In this document: positions 33,512-41,847 of the stretch, piece by piece
How the letters are laid out: each line of letters starts with the position of its first letter
Position numbering within the stretch: the first letter of the stretch is position 1
Assembly (NCBI GenBank): GCA_016191555.1
Contig: JACPVX010000011.1
Coordinates: 1 to 64,000, forward strand
Reading direction: 5' to 3'
Source: Bacteroidota bacterium
GTDB taxonomy: Bacteria; Bacteroidota; Bacteroidia; Cytophagales; Cyclobacteriaceae
Length of the DNA stretch: 64,000 nucleotides
Position numbers and translations under genes: made by a program
The notes under the pieces: generated by a model
Told to the model about the DNA's origin: nothing
The model's input: the letters and a program-made list of their open reading frames with translations, nothing else
The model's database searches: none

Positions 33512-34873
33512 CTAATTTGAAAATACGTTTTGTTTGTTGAGAAGCTTTGAAATGGCGTTGAGGGTAATCTTCTTGATCTTGTCACCATCTTTGCCGCCCA
33601 TGCCCCGGTGTGAACACCAATCGTACGAAGCGCCATTAACAACAATTCCGGATGTGGCGGATTTTTGGAATACAATAAAAGTGCCAATCGTTTCTTTACC
33701 GCCTCTAGCTCCTTTGTCGAAACCGATCAACTCAATCCGATGAAAATTTAATTTGGAGTTATCGATCTGCGGATATCCATCAGGGGTAAATGATGAAATG
33801 GGAGCGCCATCGTATTCACCGGAAGGTAAAGAGATAATATCTCCTTTACTTAAATTCAATCCTTCGAGTAACGGAGATTGAGGAGAGACAATTTTATATC
33901 CATCCCAACCTTGATCGGGTTGCAAGCCGTATCCCCCATGGGGAAAATCGGCACCGATGCTCGAGAGAATAGAGAATTGAAGCGATGGGTGATCCCACTC
34001 AATGGTATTTAATAAAGGGTCAGCAATTGGATCTTTTTCGGAGTTGGCATTATTTGATTTGTAACAGATCATTTGGTGCTGAAGTGTATAGCGCACTTGC
34101 CACCACATGGTGTTGCCAGAAAGAATAATGGCGTGTTTGCCTTCTTCTACAAACCGATCGAAATTTTTTCTTGCCTTTCGTGTCCAATACTCGCTATGGC
34201 CGACTAATGCAATGATTTTGGAGTTTTGAATGGAAGCATAATCATCGAGGTCAATGTCGGCAATATAATTAACAGATAGATTCGACAAAGTTGAAAACCA
34301 TTTTAAACCGGTAATGGCTTGCCATTGCAATTCCATGGGGCGATGAAATGAAACGATGGATGCTTTGTTGCTATACAGACTTCTGCCACCGGCCAGCGCA
34401 TAAGCATTATCTGTGTTGGAAGGATAAACAATAGTGATATCGACAGGCTTTGTTGTTTTTACGATGAAGGGGATTTTTCGCTCAATCTGATACAAACCAC
34501 TTTTAGTAGATGTAGGGATTTCTATTTCAGTAGCGAACGAATATCCAAACCCATTGATTGCTGGATCAGAATTGGAGATGTTTTGAATTTTTAAATTCGC
34601 ACGTACTGAAAACGCCACGTTGCCTTGAAGATCGTATACATCCAGCCGACAGGGGTCTGTATTACTATTGGAGTGAATGAATGCTTTCATCTTTTCTCCT
34701 GGCATGTAGGATAGTTTTTCTGAATAACCAGAGTCGAACGAAGGAGCGCACGGATTAGTAGGAATGGGAAGAACTGGTTGTGGAGTTTCAGTCGCCTCCT
34801 TACAGGATTCCACAAGTAGCACGATTGCCACCCAAATGAGTAGGAGGTAGGGCCGTAATCGAATTGCCTGCAT
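33512..34873 (-). CDS. N,N-dimethylformamidase beta subunit-like lipoprotein
   Basis: A 453-residue protein with a lipobox-like LVESC (Cys24). The body matches the C-terminal domain of the large subunit of N,N-dimethylformamidase: GHSEYWTRKARKNFDRFVEE, then ILSGNTMWWQVRY, and GASYDWCSHRGMGG near the end. Characterised enzymes are cytoplasmic iron enzymes; an exported, lipid-anchored form with an N-terminal Ig-like region (about residues 45-160) suggests another substrate, perhaps a glycan or amide at the surface. A minus-strand TATTTTGC 18 nt upstream is a weak -7 candidate, repeated before the M24 gene. Confidence 0.75.
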   Translation of the reverse strand: MQAIRLRPYLLLIWVAIVLLVESCKEATETPQPVLPIPTNPCAPSFDSGYSEKLSYMPGEKMKAFIHSNSNTDPCRLDVYDLQGNVAFSVRANLKIQNISNSDPAINGFGYSFATEIEIPTSTKSGLYQIERKIPFIVKTTKPVDITIVYPSNTDNAYALAGGRSLYSNKASIVSFHRPMELQWQAITGLKWFSTLSNLSVNYIADIDLDDYASIQNSKIIALVGHSEYWTRKARKNFDRFVEEGKHAIILSGNTMWWQVRYTLQHQMICYKSNNANSEKDPIADPLLNTIEWDHPSLQFSILSSIGADFPHGGYGLQPDQGWDGYKIVSPQSPLLEGLNLSKGDIISLPSGEYDGAPISSFTPDGYPQIDNSKLNFHRIELIGFDKGARGGKETIGTFIVFQKSATSGIVVNGASYDWCSHRGMGGKDGDKIKKITLNAISKLLNKQNVFSN

Positions 34874-34930
34874 GACTAAATTAATTCTTGCAAAATAAGA
34901 CGGAAATTCTAATAACAGAATCCATCTTTA

Positions 34931-34987
34931 GAATTTACTACCAATTGGAGGATATAACTGAATTTTACTACTGATTGAAGAAATATA
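34931..34987. repeat. Imperfect tandem repeat upstream of gtrA
   Basis: A block beginning GAATTTACTACCAATTGG (34931-34956) recurs as GAATTTTACTACTGATTG (34960-34987), a period of about 29 bp. It lies between the divergent dimethylformamidase-like and gtrA genes, just upstream of the gtrA -7 element. Confidence 0.5.
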
Positions 34988-34991
34988 AAGG

Positions 34992-34999
34992 TAATTTTG
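34992..34999 (+). promoter_or_regulatory. Promoter -7 element of gtrA
   Basis: TAATTTTG matches TAnnTTTG, 17 nt before the gtrA ATG. The nearest TTG (34975-34977) is only 14 nt away, so the -33 element is uncertain. Confidence 0.55.
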
Positions 35000-35016
35000 A
35001 CCTCTCAATAAAGTAA

Positions 35017-35412
35017 ATGGAATTATTGACCTCACACCCCTTAGTTTTCAAGTTTCTAAAATTTGCGGTAGTCGGAGCGATGGGACTTGTCATCGATTTT
35101 GGTGTAACCTATTTGTGCAAGGAAACTTTTCGATTTAATAAGTATGTTGCAAATGCGCTGGGCTTTTTCGTATCAGGTGCGAACAATTTTTTGCTTAACC
35201 GCTCCTGGACTTTTGCTAACAACGATCCTCAGATATGGGAACAGTATGCTAAGTTTATATCCTTCGCCTTGATTGGTTTATTGATAAACTCCGTTATCAT
35301 TTGGTTTTTGCATGGTCAAAAGAAAAGAAATTTTTACATTTCAAAAGCGGTTGCTACCGGAGTGGTCATGATATGGAATTTCTCTTCTAACTTTCTTTTC
35401 ACTTTCAGATAA
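35017..35412 (+). CDS. GtrA family membrane protein
   Basis: A 131-residue protein with four membrane helices (about residues 13-33, 40-58, 77-96 and 105-125). The family motif FAVVGAMGLVIDFGVTYL and the FFVSGANNFLLNRSWTF block are clear. GtrA proteins are thought to help flip or transfer lipid-linked sugars in envelope glycan synthesis. No glycosyltransferase partner is adjacent; the nearest in the window is at 1115. Confidence 0.9.
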   Translation: MELLTSHPLVFKFLKFAVVGAMGLVIDFGVTYLCKETFRFNKYVANALGFFVSGANNFLLNRSWTFANNDPQIWEQYAKFISFALIGLLINSVIIWFLHGQKKRNFYISKAVATGVVMIWNFSSNFLFTFR

Positions 35413-35414
35413 AG

Positions 35415-35442
35415 AAAATAGCTCCCGCGAAGGAGCTATTTT
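35415..35442. terminator. Bidirectional terminator between gtrA and SRPBCC gene
   Basis: A perfect 11-bp stem AAAATAGCTCC (35415-35425) with GGAGCTATTTT (35432-35442) and a 6-nt loop. The stem ends give T-rich tracts on both strands, so it can serve both converging genes. Confidence 0.85.
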
Positions 35443-35464
35443 ACAAAAACAAAAAAATCAATAT

Positions 35465-36052
35465 TTATTTAGTGCCTGTTGAATCGACAGGTGTTGATTC
35501 GATGACAGGCGCTTCTATCGGTGAACTCTCAACCAACTTTTTTAAATCTTGTAAGCCATCCGCATATTGGCCATCCAACATCGTGCCCATGAATAGTGAC
35601 CACATCGCTTTGCCCATGAAACCTTTGTTGTCACCGTCATAACTCCAAGTTACTTTTGTTCCATTTCCCTCAGGCGCAAGCTTAAATTCTGCCCAGGCAG
35701 TACCTTCAAACCCTTCGAATTTTAATCCGGTTTTTACGCGTTCATTTTCTACACTTTCAACTACCCATTGTGAACCAGTTCCGGTTTTTTCTCCGACCCA
35801 GTTCATTTTAGCGCCCACGCCAGCGGCAGCACCTTCATAAGTATTTTTTGCGGCAGGATCCATTTTACTCCACGGAGACCATGCGACAAATTTTTCCATG
35901 TTGTTTAAATGCGGAAAAATGGCTGAGGCAGGGGCGTTGATTACAACAGATTGTTCAACATGACCTTTGGCTGGTGCAAAGGCAAGAACATAGCCAATAA
36001 TGAGCACTAGCAATGCGCCAATGCCAATTCCAATGAATTTTAGAATTTTCAT
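35465..36052 (-). CDS. SRPBCC family (polyketide cyclase-like) protein, membrane-anchored
   Basis: A 195-residue protein with an N-terminal hydrophobic helix (residues 7-27) followed by a START-like SRPBCC domain: SVVINAPASAIFPHLNNMEK and WSPWSKMDPAAK. The WSYDGDNKGFMGKAMW segment is typical of this Bacteroidota group. These folds bind lipids or other hydrophobic ligands; the ligand is unknown. The tail is rich in Pro, Ser and Thr. It lies 101 nt after the sensor kinase gene on the same strand. Confidence 0.82.
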   Translation of the reverse strand: MKILKFIGIGIGALLVLIIGYVLAFAPAKGHVEQSVVINAPASAIFPHLNNMEKFVAWSPWSKMDPAAKNTYEGAAAGVGAKMNWVGEKTGTGSQWVVESVENERVKTGLKFEGFEGTAWAEFKLAPEGNGTKVTWSYDGDNKGFMGKAMWSLFMGTMLDGQYADGLQDLKKLVESSPIEAPVIESTPVDSTGTK

Positions 36053-36153
36053 AGTTAAATGGGTTTAGTGATTTTAGCTTTTGGGGAGTTTGAAATTAGA
36101 AATAATTTCTCAAAAAAGAAATTTCTTCCCACACTCAATTACTTGATGATTGG

Positions 36154-37488
36154 TCAAATTCCATCGATCGGAATAATAATACACGATTCGAATACCTGAT
36201 TTTCGCAGTTCAATCTGAATTCAAATTGATGGAGCTGCAGCACCTGATCGCAAATCCATAAGCCCATTCCCAATCCGTGGCTGTGATCACTTGATTTTTG
36301 AAACTCGCCTTTCAAAATTTCAGTAGTGGTAAATGATTGAACCGTGGGATTGATTATTCGCAATTGTGCACGATTGGCAACACGATCCAGTTGAATAGTA
36401 ATTGTTGCGTTTGAGGCGGAGTATTTGACAGCGTTTTCAAGAAGGTTCTTCAGCACGATTTCGAATTTCTCTGCGTCTAAAATGGCCGCGGTTGTGCCGC
36501 CATTTTGGTGCAGTGATAACATGATATAAATATTTTTTTCTACTGCCAACGGCCGCACACTTTTTAAGCTGGCATAGATCATTTCTTCTATAAATTCCCT
36601 TTTCTTTCGCAGCGTGAGTGAATCACTTTTTAATTGACTAATTAGTAAAAAATCTTCCACAATGCGGTTGAGCTTTCTTACTTCGTGTAATTGACTTGTT
36701 AGAATTTTTTGGGTCGGCTCATTGGTTTGTGAAAGCGATACAGCCAATTCTGTCTGCATAATAGCCAATGGTGTTTTCAGTTCATGTGCTGCGGATGCAA
36801 AGAAGTTGACTTGATTTTTAATGCTTGATTCGAGACGTACTATCATTTCGTTGAGAGTATTGGCCAGCAACTGACTTTCATCATTGGTGGAGGGAACTTC
36901 TACTCGACTCATTTCTTTGGACGCTGTAATCTGCGAAGCTGTATCAATAATCTTTCGCAAGGGATTCAGCATTCGGCCTGCTGCCCAGAAAATGAGCGTG
37001 CCTGCCAGCAGAAGTGAAAACCCATTGGCCAAGAGCAGGTAGTTTTGCATTTGTTTGATTTGGAGTTCTACAAATTCGGTACTGCGCGCCAAGGAAATAA
37101 TAACAGGCGATACATAAGGTACTTCTTTTTTCAGGTGAACGATCTTTAGGGTATCGACTAAAGAATAGGATGAAAGTGGCTCGAAGGAGTTGATTTCTGG
37201 AAAATCAGGAGAGCTAAACAAAGTAATTGGCTCGCCTAGCGCAGATTGGTTGACTTGCAACAAATAGCCAGACGGAGGGAGCGGTATGGTGGGCGGATCG
37301 AGTGAAATGCGACTGGCAATTTTTTCTGCTTCCGCTTTCAATTCTTGTCTATCTGCTTCGTGCAGTGTTGCTTTAATCTTTTGGAAAATAAGCCAATTGG
37401 CAGGAAGAACGATGACTACAAAAGCCAGGAAGAAGAGAGCCGCAGCTTTTGTGCGTAAGCTTTGGTAGAATAGAATTGTGTGTGCCAA
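36154..37488 (-). CDS. Sensor histidine kinase
   Basis: A 444-residue membrane kinase: helix 1 at about 15-36, an extracytoplasmic sensor of about 110 residues, helix 2 at about 148-170, a HAMP linker, and a HisKA domain with SAAHELKTPLA, where His235 is the phosphoacceptor. The ATPase domain has KNLLENAVKYS and HGLGMGLWICDQV. The start is TTG at 37488, two nt after the response-regulator stop; no ATG is available in the right place. The signal is unknown. Confidence 0.92.
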   Translation of the reverse strand: MAHTILFYQSLRTKAAALFFLAFVVIVLPANWLIFQKIKATLHEADRQELKAEAEKIASRISLDPPTIPLPPSGYLLQVNQSALGEPITLFSSPDFPEINSFEPLSSYSLVDTLKIVHLKKEVPYVSPVIISLARSTEFVELQIKQMQNYLLLANGFSLLLAGTLIFWAAGRMLNPLRKIIDTASQITASKEMSRVEVPSTNDESQLLANTLNEMIVRLESSIKNQVNFFASAAHELKTPLAIMQTELAVSLSQTNEPTQKILTSQLHEVRKLNRIVEDFLLISQLKSDSLTLRKKREFIEEMIYASLKSVRPLAVEKNIYIMLSLHQNGGTTAAILDAEKFEIVLKNLLENAVKYSASNATITIQLDRVANRAQLRIINPTVQSFTTTEILKGEFQKSSDHSHGLGMGLWICDQVLQLHQFEFRLNCENQVFESCIIIPIDGI

Positions 37489-37490
37489 CT

Positions 37491-38162
37491 TTATTGTTTT
37501 AGTAAGACTCCTTCTATGTAATACCCCACACTTACTTTCGTGCGGATAATATCTTCTTTGAGTTTGCGTCTTAATTGGGATAAATGCACTTCAATGACAT
37601 TGCTACCCATATCAAAATTCACCTCCCAAATCTTTTCAGCAATTTCTGTTTTTGATAGAACCCGATTACAATTTGTAACTAAAAGTTCGAGCAACGAAAA
37701 CTCTCGGTTCGTCAAGAGCACTTCATTCGATTCAAAAAAAACTTTTCGTGATAGTAGATTCATCTCTAAATCGCCTACTTTGTAGGATGTATAAGATTTT
37801 GGATCTCCTTTTCTTGTTACTGCCCGGATGCGTGCAAGAAATTCCGGAAACTCAAATGGTTTTTTGATGTAGTCCACAGCTCCGGCATCAAGCCCTCGTA
37901 CGACATGTTCGGTTTCATTTAAGGCGCTAATAATGATTACAGGCGTATGAATTTTGAATTGCCGCATGTTGGATAAAACGTCAAATCCGTTTTGTCCGGG
38001 AAGCATAATATCCAGTACAATCAAATCAAATTTACCTACAGAAGCCATTTCTATCCCTTGGCTTCCATTGAGAACGGCCTCAACACTATATCCGTTTTGC
38101 TGCAAACCATCTTTAATGAATTGATTCAGTTTGGGTTCGTCTTCGATAAGTAATATTTTCAT
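37491..38162 (-). CDS. OmpR/PhoB-type response regulator
   Basis: A 223-residue regulator with a receiver domain (phosphoacceptor Asp51 in VLDIMLPG, acidic pair near residues 7-8, Lys in KKPFEF) and a C-terminal winged helix (LLTNREFSLLELL, VEVHLSQLRRKL-type block reading IEVHLSQLRRKL). It pairs with the kinase gene two nt downstream. Targets are unknown; the SRPBCC gene and the OB-repeat gene are close candidates. Confidence 0.94.
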   Translation of the reverse strand: MKILLIEDEPKLNQFIKDGLQQNGYSVEAVLNGSQGIEMASVGKFDLIVLDIMLPGQNGFDVLSNMRQFKIHTPVIIISALNETEHVVRGLDAGAVDYIKKPFEFPEFLARIRAVTRKGDPKSYTSYKVGDLEMNLLSRKVFFESNEVLLTNREFSLLELLVTNCNRVLSKTEIAEKIWEVNFDMGSNVIEVHLSQLRRKLKEDIIRTKVSVGYYIEGVLLKQ

Positions 38163-38200
38163 TCTATTCGTTTTATGATGTGAGTTTTGGATTTTTATCG

Positions 38201-39403
38201 TTATTGGTCTACCAAAAATTCGACACCATCAATTACTAGTTTTTTAGGCACCATCACCGCCTGATTGTTTTCGTATACCTCTCCATCTTTTTTGATACGC
38301 TCGTTTCCTTGCACCTCAATCTGTTTTCCCTTTTTTAACAGGTTACGCAGTTGCTGCTGAATTTTTTCGTTGGCTTCGATGAGTACCTCATTATTTAAAC
38401 GAATCGATAGAAGCTTGCCTTTTTTGTCAAGTACTAAATTTTTGATTTGACCGCGTTTCGTAGCAAATAAGAATTCATGTTTCCCATCCGGGTCACCGTA
38501 AAAGTCTCGCTCAACTTTAAGGGTGTCGGAGCCACTCACAATAGCTTGTAAACTTGGAAATAAAAATGTTTTTATATCTACAACAAATGGATCATAATAA
38601 ATTGTTACGGGTTGTTTGAGCTTCTCAATGATCATTAATCGGGTGGCGAAATCAGCTGGAAAGTTCATCCGAATCAATTCGTTTTCAGTTTGCAAGCTCA
38701 ATCCAATGCACACCCCATTTTGTTTATATAGAAAAGAATGAATAGTGCCAGTCACTTTTGTCAGTAAGCCCGAACTCATCACACGACTGACTCCTTGAAC
38801 GGTGTAGGCCTCGCCATCTCGCAACGGAAACTCGGTTCCGAAATTATGAAAGATGTCACCGGGCCTAAGTTTGCTTACGGGTTTTTCTTGTGAGAAGAAG
38901 CTATTATCCAGAATGAGGATATTGCTTTCGGTCAGCACACCTTTGCTGCCTTCTATCTCTATTTTGCTTTTTACTTTCTGCTCCAAAGACAATTTTCTGT
39001 TTCTGAAAAGTGATGTTAGCTCTCCATCCTTTTTCCAATGGCAACTTATTGAATTTTTATTCGACTGTATGGAAAGAAGCGAATCGGCTAGAAAATAGCG
39101 AAGCCAGGTACGCTTGGGATCGTCTTCAAATTTAATTTTAGGTACCCGTGATTTTACGCTCAATTTCACCGATGTCCCCACCGGAAATTGTTGGAGTATT
39201 TCTCTCCCTTGGCGGGATGGGAAGCGCGCAAGCTCTGATTGCCCTTGGGAAGAATACTGCACGATAGAATAAGCGATCCCAGGAGTGGGAATGTACTTTT
39301 CAATCACACCCTCCACTTGAAGTAATTCAACCTTCACTTTTTTCTGTGAATAACCGAACAATGGCAAAGCGATTAGATAAAAAAGGCAAATGAATCGTGT
39401 CAT
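38201..39403 (-). CDS. Secreted protein with three OB-like repeats, unknown function
   Basis: A 400-residue exported protein (signal peptide to about residue 19, FGYSQ). I do not recognise a named family. Three segments share one pattern, roughly x-G-x-I followed by a turn, a strand ending at Phe-Pro or similar, a helix, and G-x-x-V-x-V: residues 29-85 (VEGVIEKYIPTPG), 217-272 (VTGTIHSFLYKQNG) and 316-366 (KRGQIKNLVLDKKG). These look like degenerate OB-fold modules. I use the ATG at 39403, which gives a clean signal peptide. It lies 38 nt before the response regulator gene. Confidence 0.68.
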   Translation of the reverse strand: MTRFICLFYLIALPLFGYSQKKVKVELLQVEGVIEKYIPTPGIAYSIVQYSSQGQSELARFPSRQGREILQQFPVGTSVKLSVKSRVPKIKFEDDPKRTWLRYFLADSLLSIQSNKNSISCHWKKDGELTSLFRNRKLSLEQKVKSKIEIEGSKGVLTESNILILDNSFFSQEKPVSKLRPGDIFHNFGTEFPLRDGEAYTVQGVSRVMSSGLLTKVTGTIHSFLYKQNGVCIGLSLQTENELIRMNFPADFATRLMIIEKLKQPVTIYYDPFVVDIKTFLFPSLQAIVSGSDTLKVERDFYGDPDGKHEFLFATKRGQIKNLVLDKKGKLLSIRLNNEVLIEANEKIQQQLRNLLKKGKQIEVQGNERIKKDGEVYENNQAVMVPKKLVIDGVEFLVDQ

Positions 39404-39480
39404 AACTTTTTTTAGCAATGATCGCCCTGGCGTCTGAAATCCAACTGAAGCCATGATTAAGTTTTCTTAAGGTGCTAAGA

Positions 39481-40383
39481 CTAAAATCCTTTTACCACCG
39501 CTTCCAGACCATAGTGATCAGAAAGATCGCTATGATTTTTGTGCCATTTCTTTTTAATAATGGTGATTTGCCGATGCGAAATCTGCGCAGCACTTTGATT
39601 GGAACGAATCAGAAAATAATCTAACAAGAGTCTGAATTCTTTTCTTTTTTTGCAGAGATCATTGTTCGGGCGATCCATCGAATACTGTTGCACACCTTTT
39701 AAATTTCCATCTTCTGCCTGAAGCACTCGCAGCATCACCGGGTATCGGGCAATGCGTTCTTCGAAATTGGCTGGCAGTGAGGCTGGTATCTGGGCTGGCA
39801 CTTCTTTCAGTGTATTGAAATCGCCACAAACAATTTGAGGTACATTGGCTAGAAGGGTAGGCTTCAACAATTCGTCATGCAATTGTTGGTATTGGCTGTA
39901 CATAATTTCCTTTTTGCCAAAGGCTTGTAGGTGGGTGCCAACCACCTGCAATTTCTTACCATTTACGTTGAGGGTAGCCAATAATGCTCCTTTACGCGAA
40001 AGCCGATCGGGGCCACTTTTTTGCCGATACGTAATTTCGCGAGTATCAATAATGGGATGTTTGCTAAGAATTAATACGCCTCCATTGGTTTTGAATGAAA
40101 CCAACTTTTTATTTAGCACTTGTGTTTGATGGGGATACTTTTCTTTGAGTTGTTCTAACAAAATGGTGCGGCTGCGGTGGTAAAATAACTCCTGAAATAC
40201 GACCACATCATAGTCGCGTTGTTTCAGTTCTTCGGCAATAATGCGGGCGCGTTTGGCTTTGCCATTGCCTTTTACGCCTCGTGGCAACATTTGAATATTC
40301 CACGATAGAATTTTAAGAGAATCTTGAGCTTGGCAGAAGCTGATTGAAAGAAAAAACAACAGACCGGCTATGGTCAGTCTCAT
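39481..40383 (-). CDS. Endonuclease/exonuclease/phosphatase family protein, secreted
   Basis: A 300-residue EEP-fold phosphodiesterase with a signal peptide (about 1-19). Catalytic motifs are ILSWNIQMLPRG, VVFQELFYHR, VVGTHLQAFG, IVCGDFNTL and SDHYGLEAVV, in order and intact. Exported members are often sphingomyelinase C-like or nuclease-like; the HLQA block favours the former (inference). It follows the TerB gene by 11 nt on the same strand. Confidence 0.88.
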   Translation of the reverse strand: MRLTIAGLLFFLSISFCQAQDSLKILSWNIQMLPRGVKGNGKAKRARIIAEELKQRDYDVVVFQELFYHRSRTILLEQLKEKYPHQTQVLNKKLVSFKTNGGVLILSKHPIIDTREITYRQKSGPDRLSRKGALLATLNVNGKKLQVVGTHLQAFGKKEIMYSQYQQLHDELLKPTLLANVPQIVCGDFNTLKEVPAQIPASLPANFEERIARYPVMLRVLQAEDGNLKGVQQYSMDRPNNDLCKKRKEFRLLLDYFLIRSNQSAAQISHRQITIIKKKWHKNHSDLSDHYGLEAVVKGF

Positions 40384-40394
40384 TGCATTGAAGG

Positions 40395-40793
40395 CTAATC
40401 TTTTTTAAGATGCTTTTCTACAAGTTGCTTCAACGACTCCAATTCACTCGCGTCTGATGTGTTTTTTACATTTAACATCAGCTCAAACATAGCTTGTTCG
40501 CTGTAGCCGAGTCGGGAGGCAACGGAAGAACAGAATTTAATTTCTTCTTTATAAAGTCGCTCGTCAATTTTCATCAATTGAACGAGGCTAAAGATATAAT
40601 TGAATTTTTGATCAGGTGTTAGATTATCCGGGATGATCACTTCGTGCGAGTTGTAAAACAAAGTTGACACCGAAGACTCCGGGAATCCATTGGCCTTGCC
40701 GATGTTGGTAATGTAGCTTTTTTCACGTTCGGCCATTTCACCGTCAATCCGCGAAAGGTTTACTAACAATTTCAATTGTTCGAGCAGTGCCAT
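40395..40793 (-). CDS. TerB-like protein
   Basis: A 132-residue helical protein of the TerB superfamily. The conserved acidic start is LVNLSRIDGEMAEREKSYI, followed by KLIDERLY-type repeats reading MKIDERLYKEE. The two acidic loops may bind divalent metal. The family is named for tellurite resistance but has wide, poorly known roles. It heads a two-gene minus-strand unit with the EEP gene and is divergent from the AcpH gene. Confidence 0.8.
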   Translation of the reverse strand: MALLEQLKLLVNLSRIDGEMAEREKSYITNIGKANGFPESSVSTLFYNSHEVIIPDNLTPDQKFNYIFSLVQLMKIDERLYKEEIKFCSSVASRLGYSEQAMFELMLNVKNTSDASELESLKQLVEKHLKKD

Positions 40794-40863
40794 ATATCTT
40801 TCTTTTAACCAAAAATCAGAAATTTATCGACTAATAAAAATAGCTTGATTTGAATTACCTTAC

Positions 40864-41457
40864 ATGCCTATGAATTTTTTAGCGCACCTCTATCTTTCTG
40901 GCTCCGATCCGCATGTGCAATTGGGCAATTTTATTGGTGACTTTGTGCGTGGCAAAGACTTGGCTGAGCGCTATCACTCGGATATTGTGCGTGGTATTGA
41001 GTTACATAGGCTAATTGATGAATTCACCGATAAGCATCCGATTGTGCGGCAAAGTAAAGAGCGACTTCGGCCAAAATACCGACATTACGCTCCAGTCATT
41101 GTGGATATTTATTATGATCATTTTTTGGCCATTAACTGGCATTTATATCATCCACAATTACTTCCCGACTTTGCCGAACAATGTTATGAGATGGTTCTTC
41201 AAAATGAGGCCATTCTGCCCGAGCAAGTAAAATGGATGATGCCCCACATGATCAAGGGCAATTGGCTGGTAAACTATGCGCGAATAGAAGGAATTGAGAA
41301 AGTGCTGGGTGGCATGGCGAGGAGATCAAAGTTTGATTCGAAGATGAATGAAGCGGGTGCTGAATTGGTTCAATACCACCCGGATTTTAACCAGGAGTTT
41401 CAGGCATTTTTTCCACTTCTGAAGGCAGAGGCTGATAATTTTCTCGCGAACTATTAA
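40864..41457 (+). CDS. acpH: Acyl carrier protein phosphodiesterase (AcpH/DUF479 family)
   Basis: A 197-residue metal-dependent enzyme of the HD-like DUF479 family. AcpH removes 4'-phosphopantetheine from holo-ACP. The N-terminal motif NFLAHLYLSG, the GNFIGDFVRG block, the IELHRLIDEFTDKHP segment and the VDIYYDHFLA block are all present. The start could be residue 1 or the Met at residue 3. An unknown gene follows 9 nt downstream. The presence in this genome of an extra ACP-like gene (7076) makes the enzyme's true substrate of interest. Confidence 0.87.
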   Translation: MPMNFLAHLYLSGSDPHVQLGNFIGDFVRGKDLAERYHSDIVRGIELHRLIDEFTDKHPIVRQSKERLRPKYRHYAPVIVDIYYDHFLAINWHLYHPQLLPDFAEQCYEMVLQNEAILPEQVKWMMPHMIKGNWLVNYARIEGIEKVLGGMARRSKFDSKMNEAGAELVQYHPDFNQEFQAFFPLLKAEADNFLANY

Positions 41458-41466
41458 TTTTACGCC

Positions 41467-41844
41467 ATGGATGTACCCATGATCAACGATCCCGAACTAA
41501 ACGGAAAATATTTAGGAACTATCAGTGCTGATTTTGTGAAGGTAGCCGATACCTTGAAAGAAGCTTCGTATCAAATTCGGAAGGCTGGATTTAACTACCC
41601 GATATTCGCCATTTCAAAAGATACCATTCCCATTGGTCAATTGCTGATCGATAAATTATCGCTGGAAATTGACTGGAATTACTTCGCTTCTTTTCTGGAT
41701 GAGTTTGTACAACGCGAACTCGTGGCCAAAGACAAGGAAGAAGAGTTTGTGCAAGCTTACAAAGACCCGGATGAATTCTGTTGTCTCTTTGTCGTTGATA
41801 AAGAATTTACTCGCTTTGTTTTTATTCCGTATCCGGAGGATTAG
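41467..41844 (+). CDS. Conserved hypothetical protein downstream of acpH
   Basis: A 125-residue cytosolic protein without signal or membrane segment that I do not recognise. It is mixed alpha/beta, ends in a strongly hydrophobic strand pair (CCLFVVDKEFTRFVFIPYP), and is rich in acidic residues. It starts 9 nt after acpH, so the two are probably cotranscribed. It converges with thiL with only 3 nt between stops. Confidence 0.7.
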   Translation: MDVPMINDPELNGKYLGTISADFVKVADTLKEASYQIRKAGFNYPIFAISKDTIPIGQLLIDKLSLEIDWNYFASFLDEFVQRELVAKDKEEEFVQAYKDPDEFCCLFVVDKEFTRFVFIPYPED

Positions 41845-41847
41845 TCG

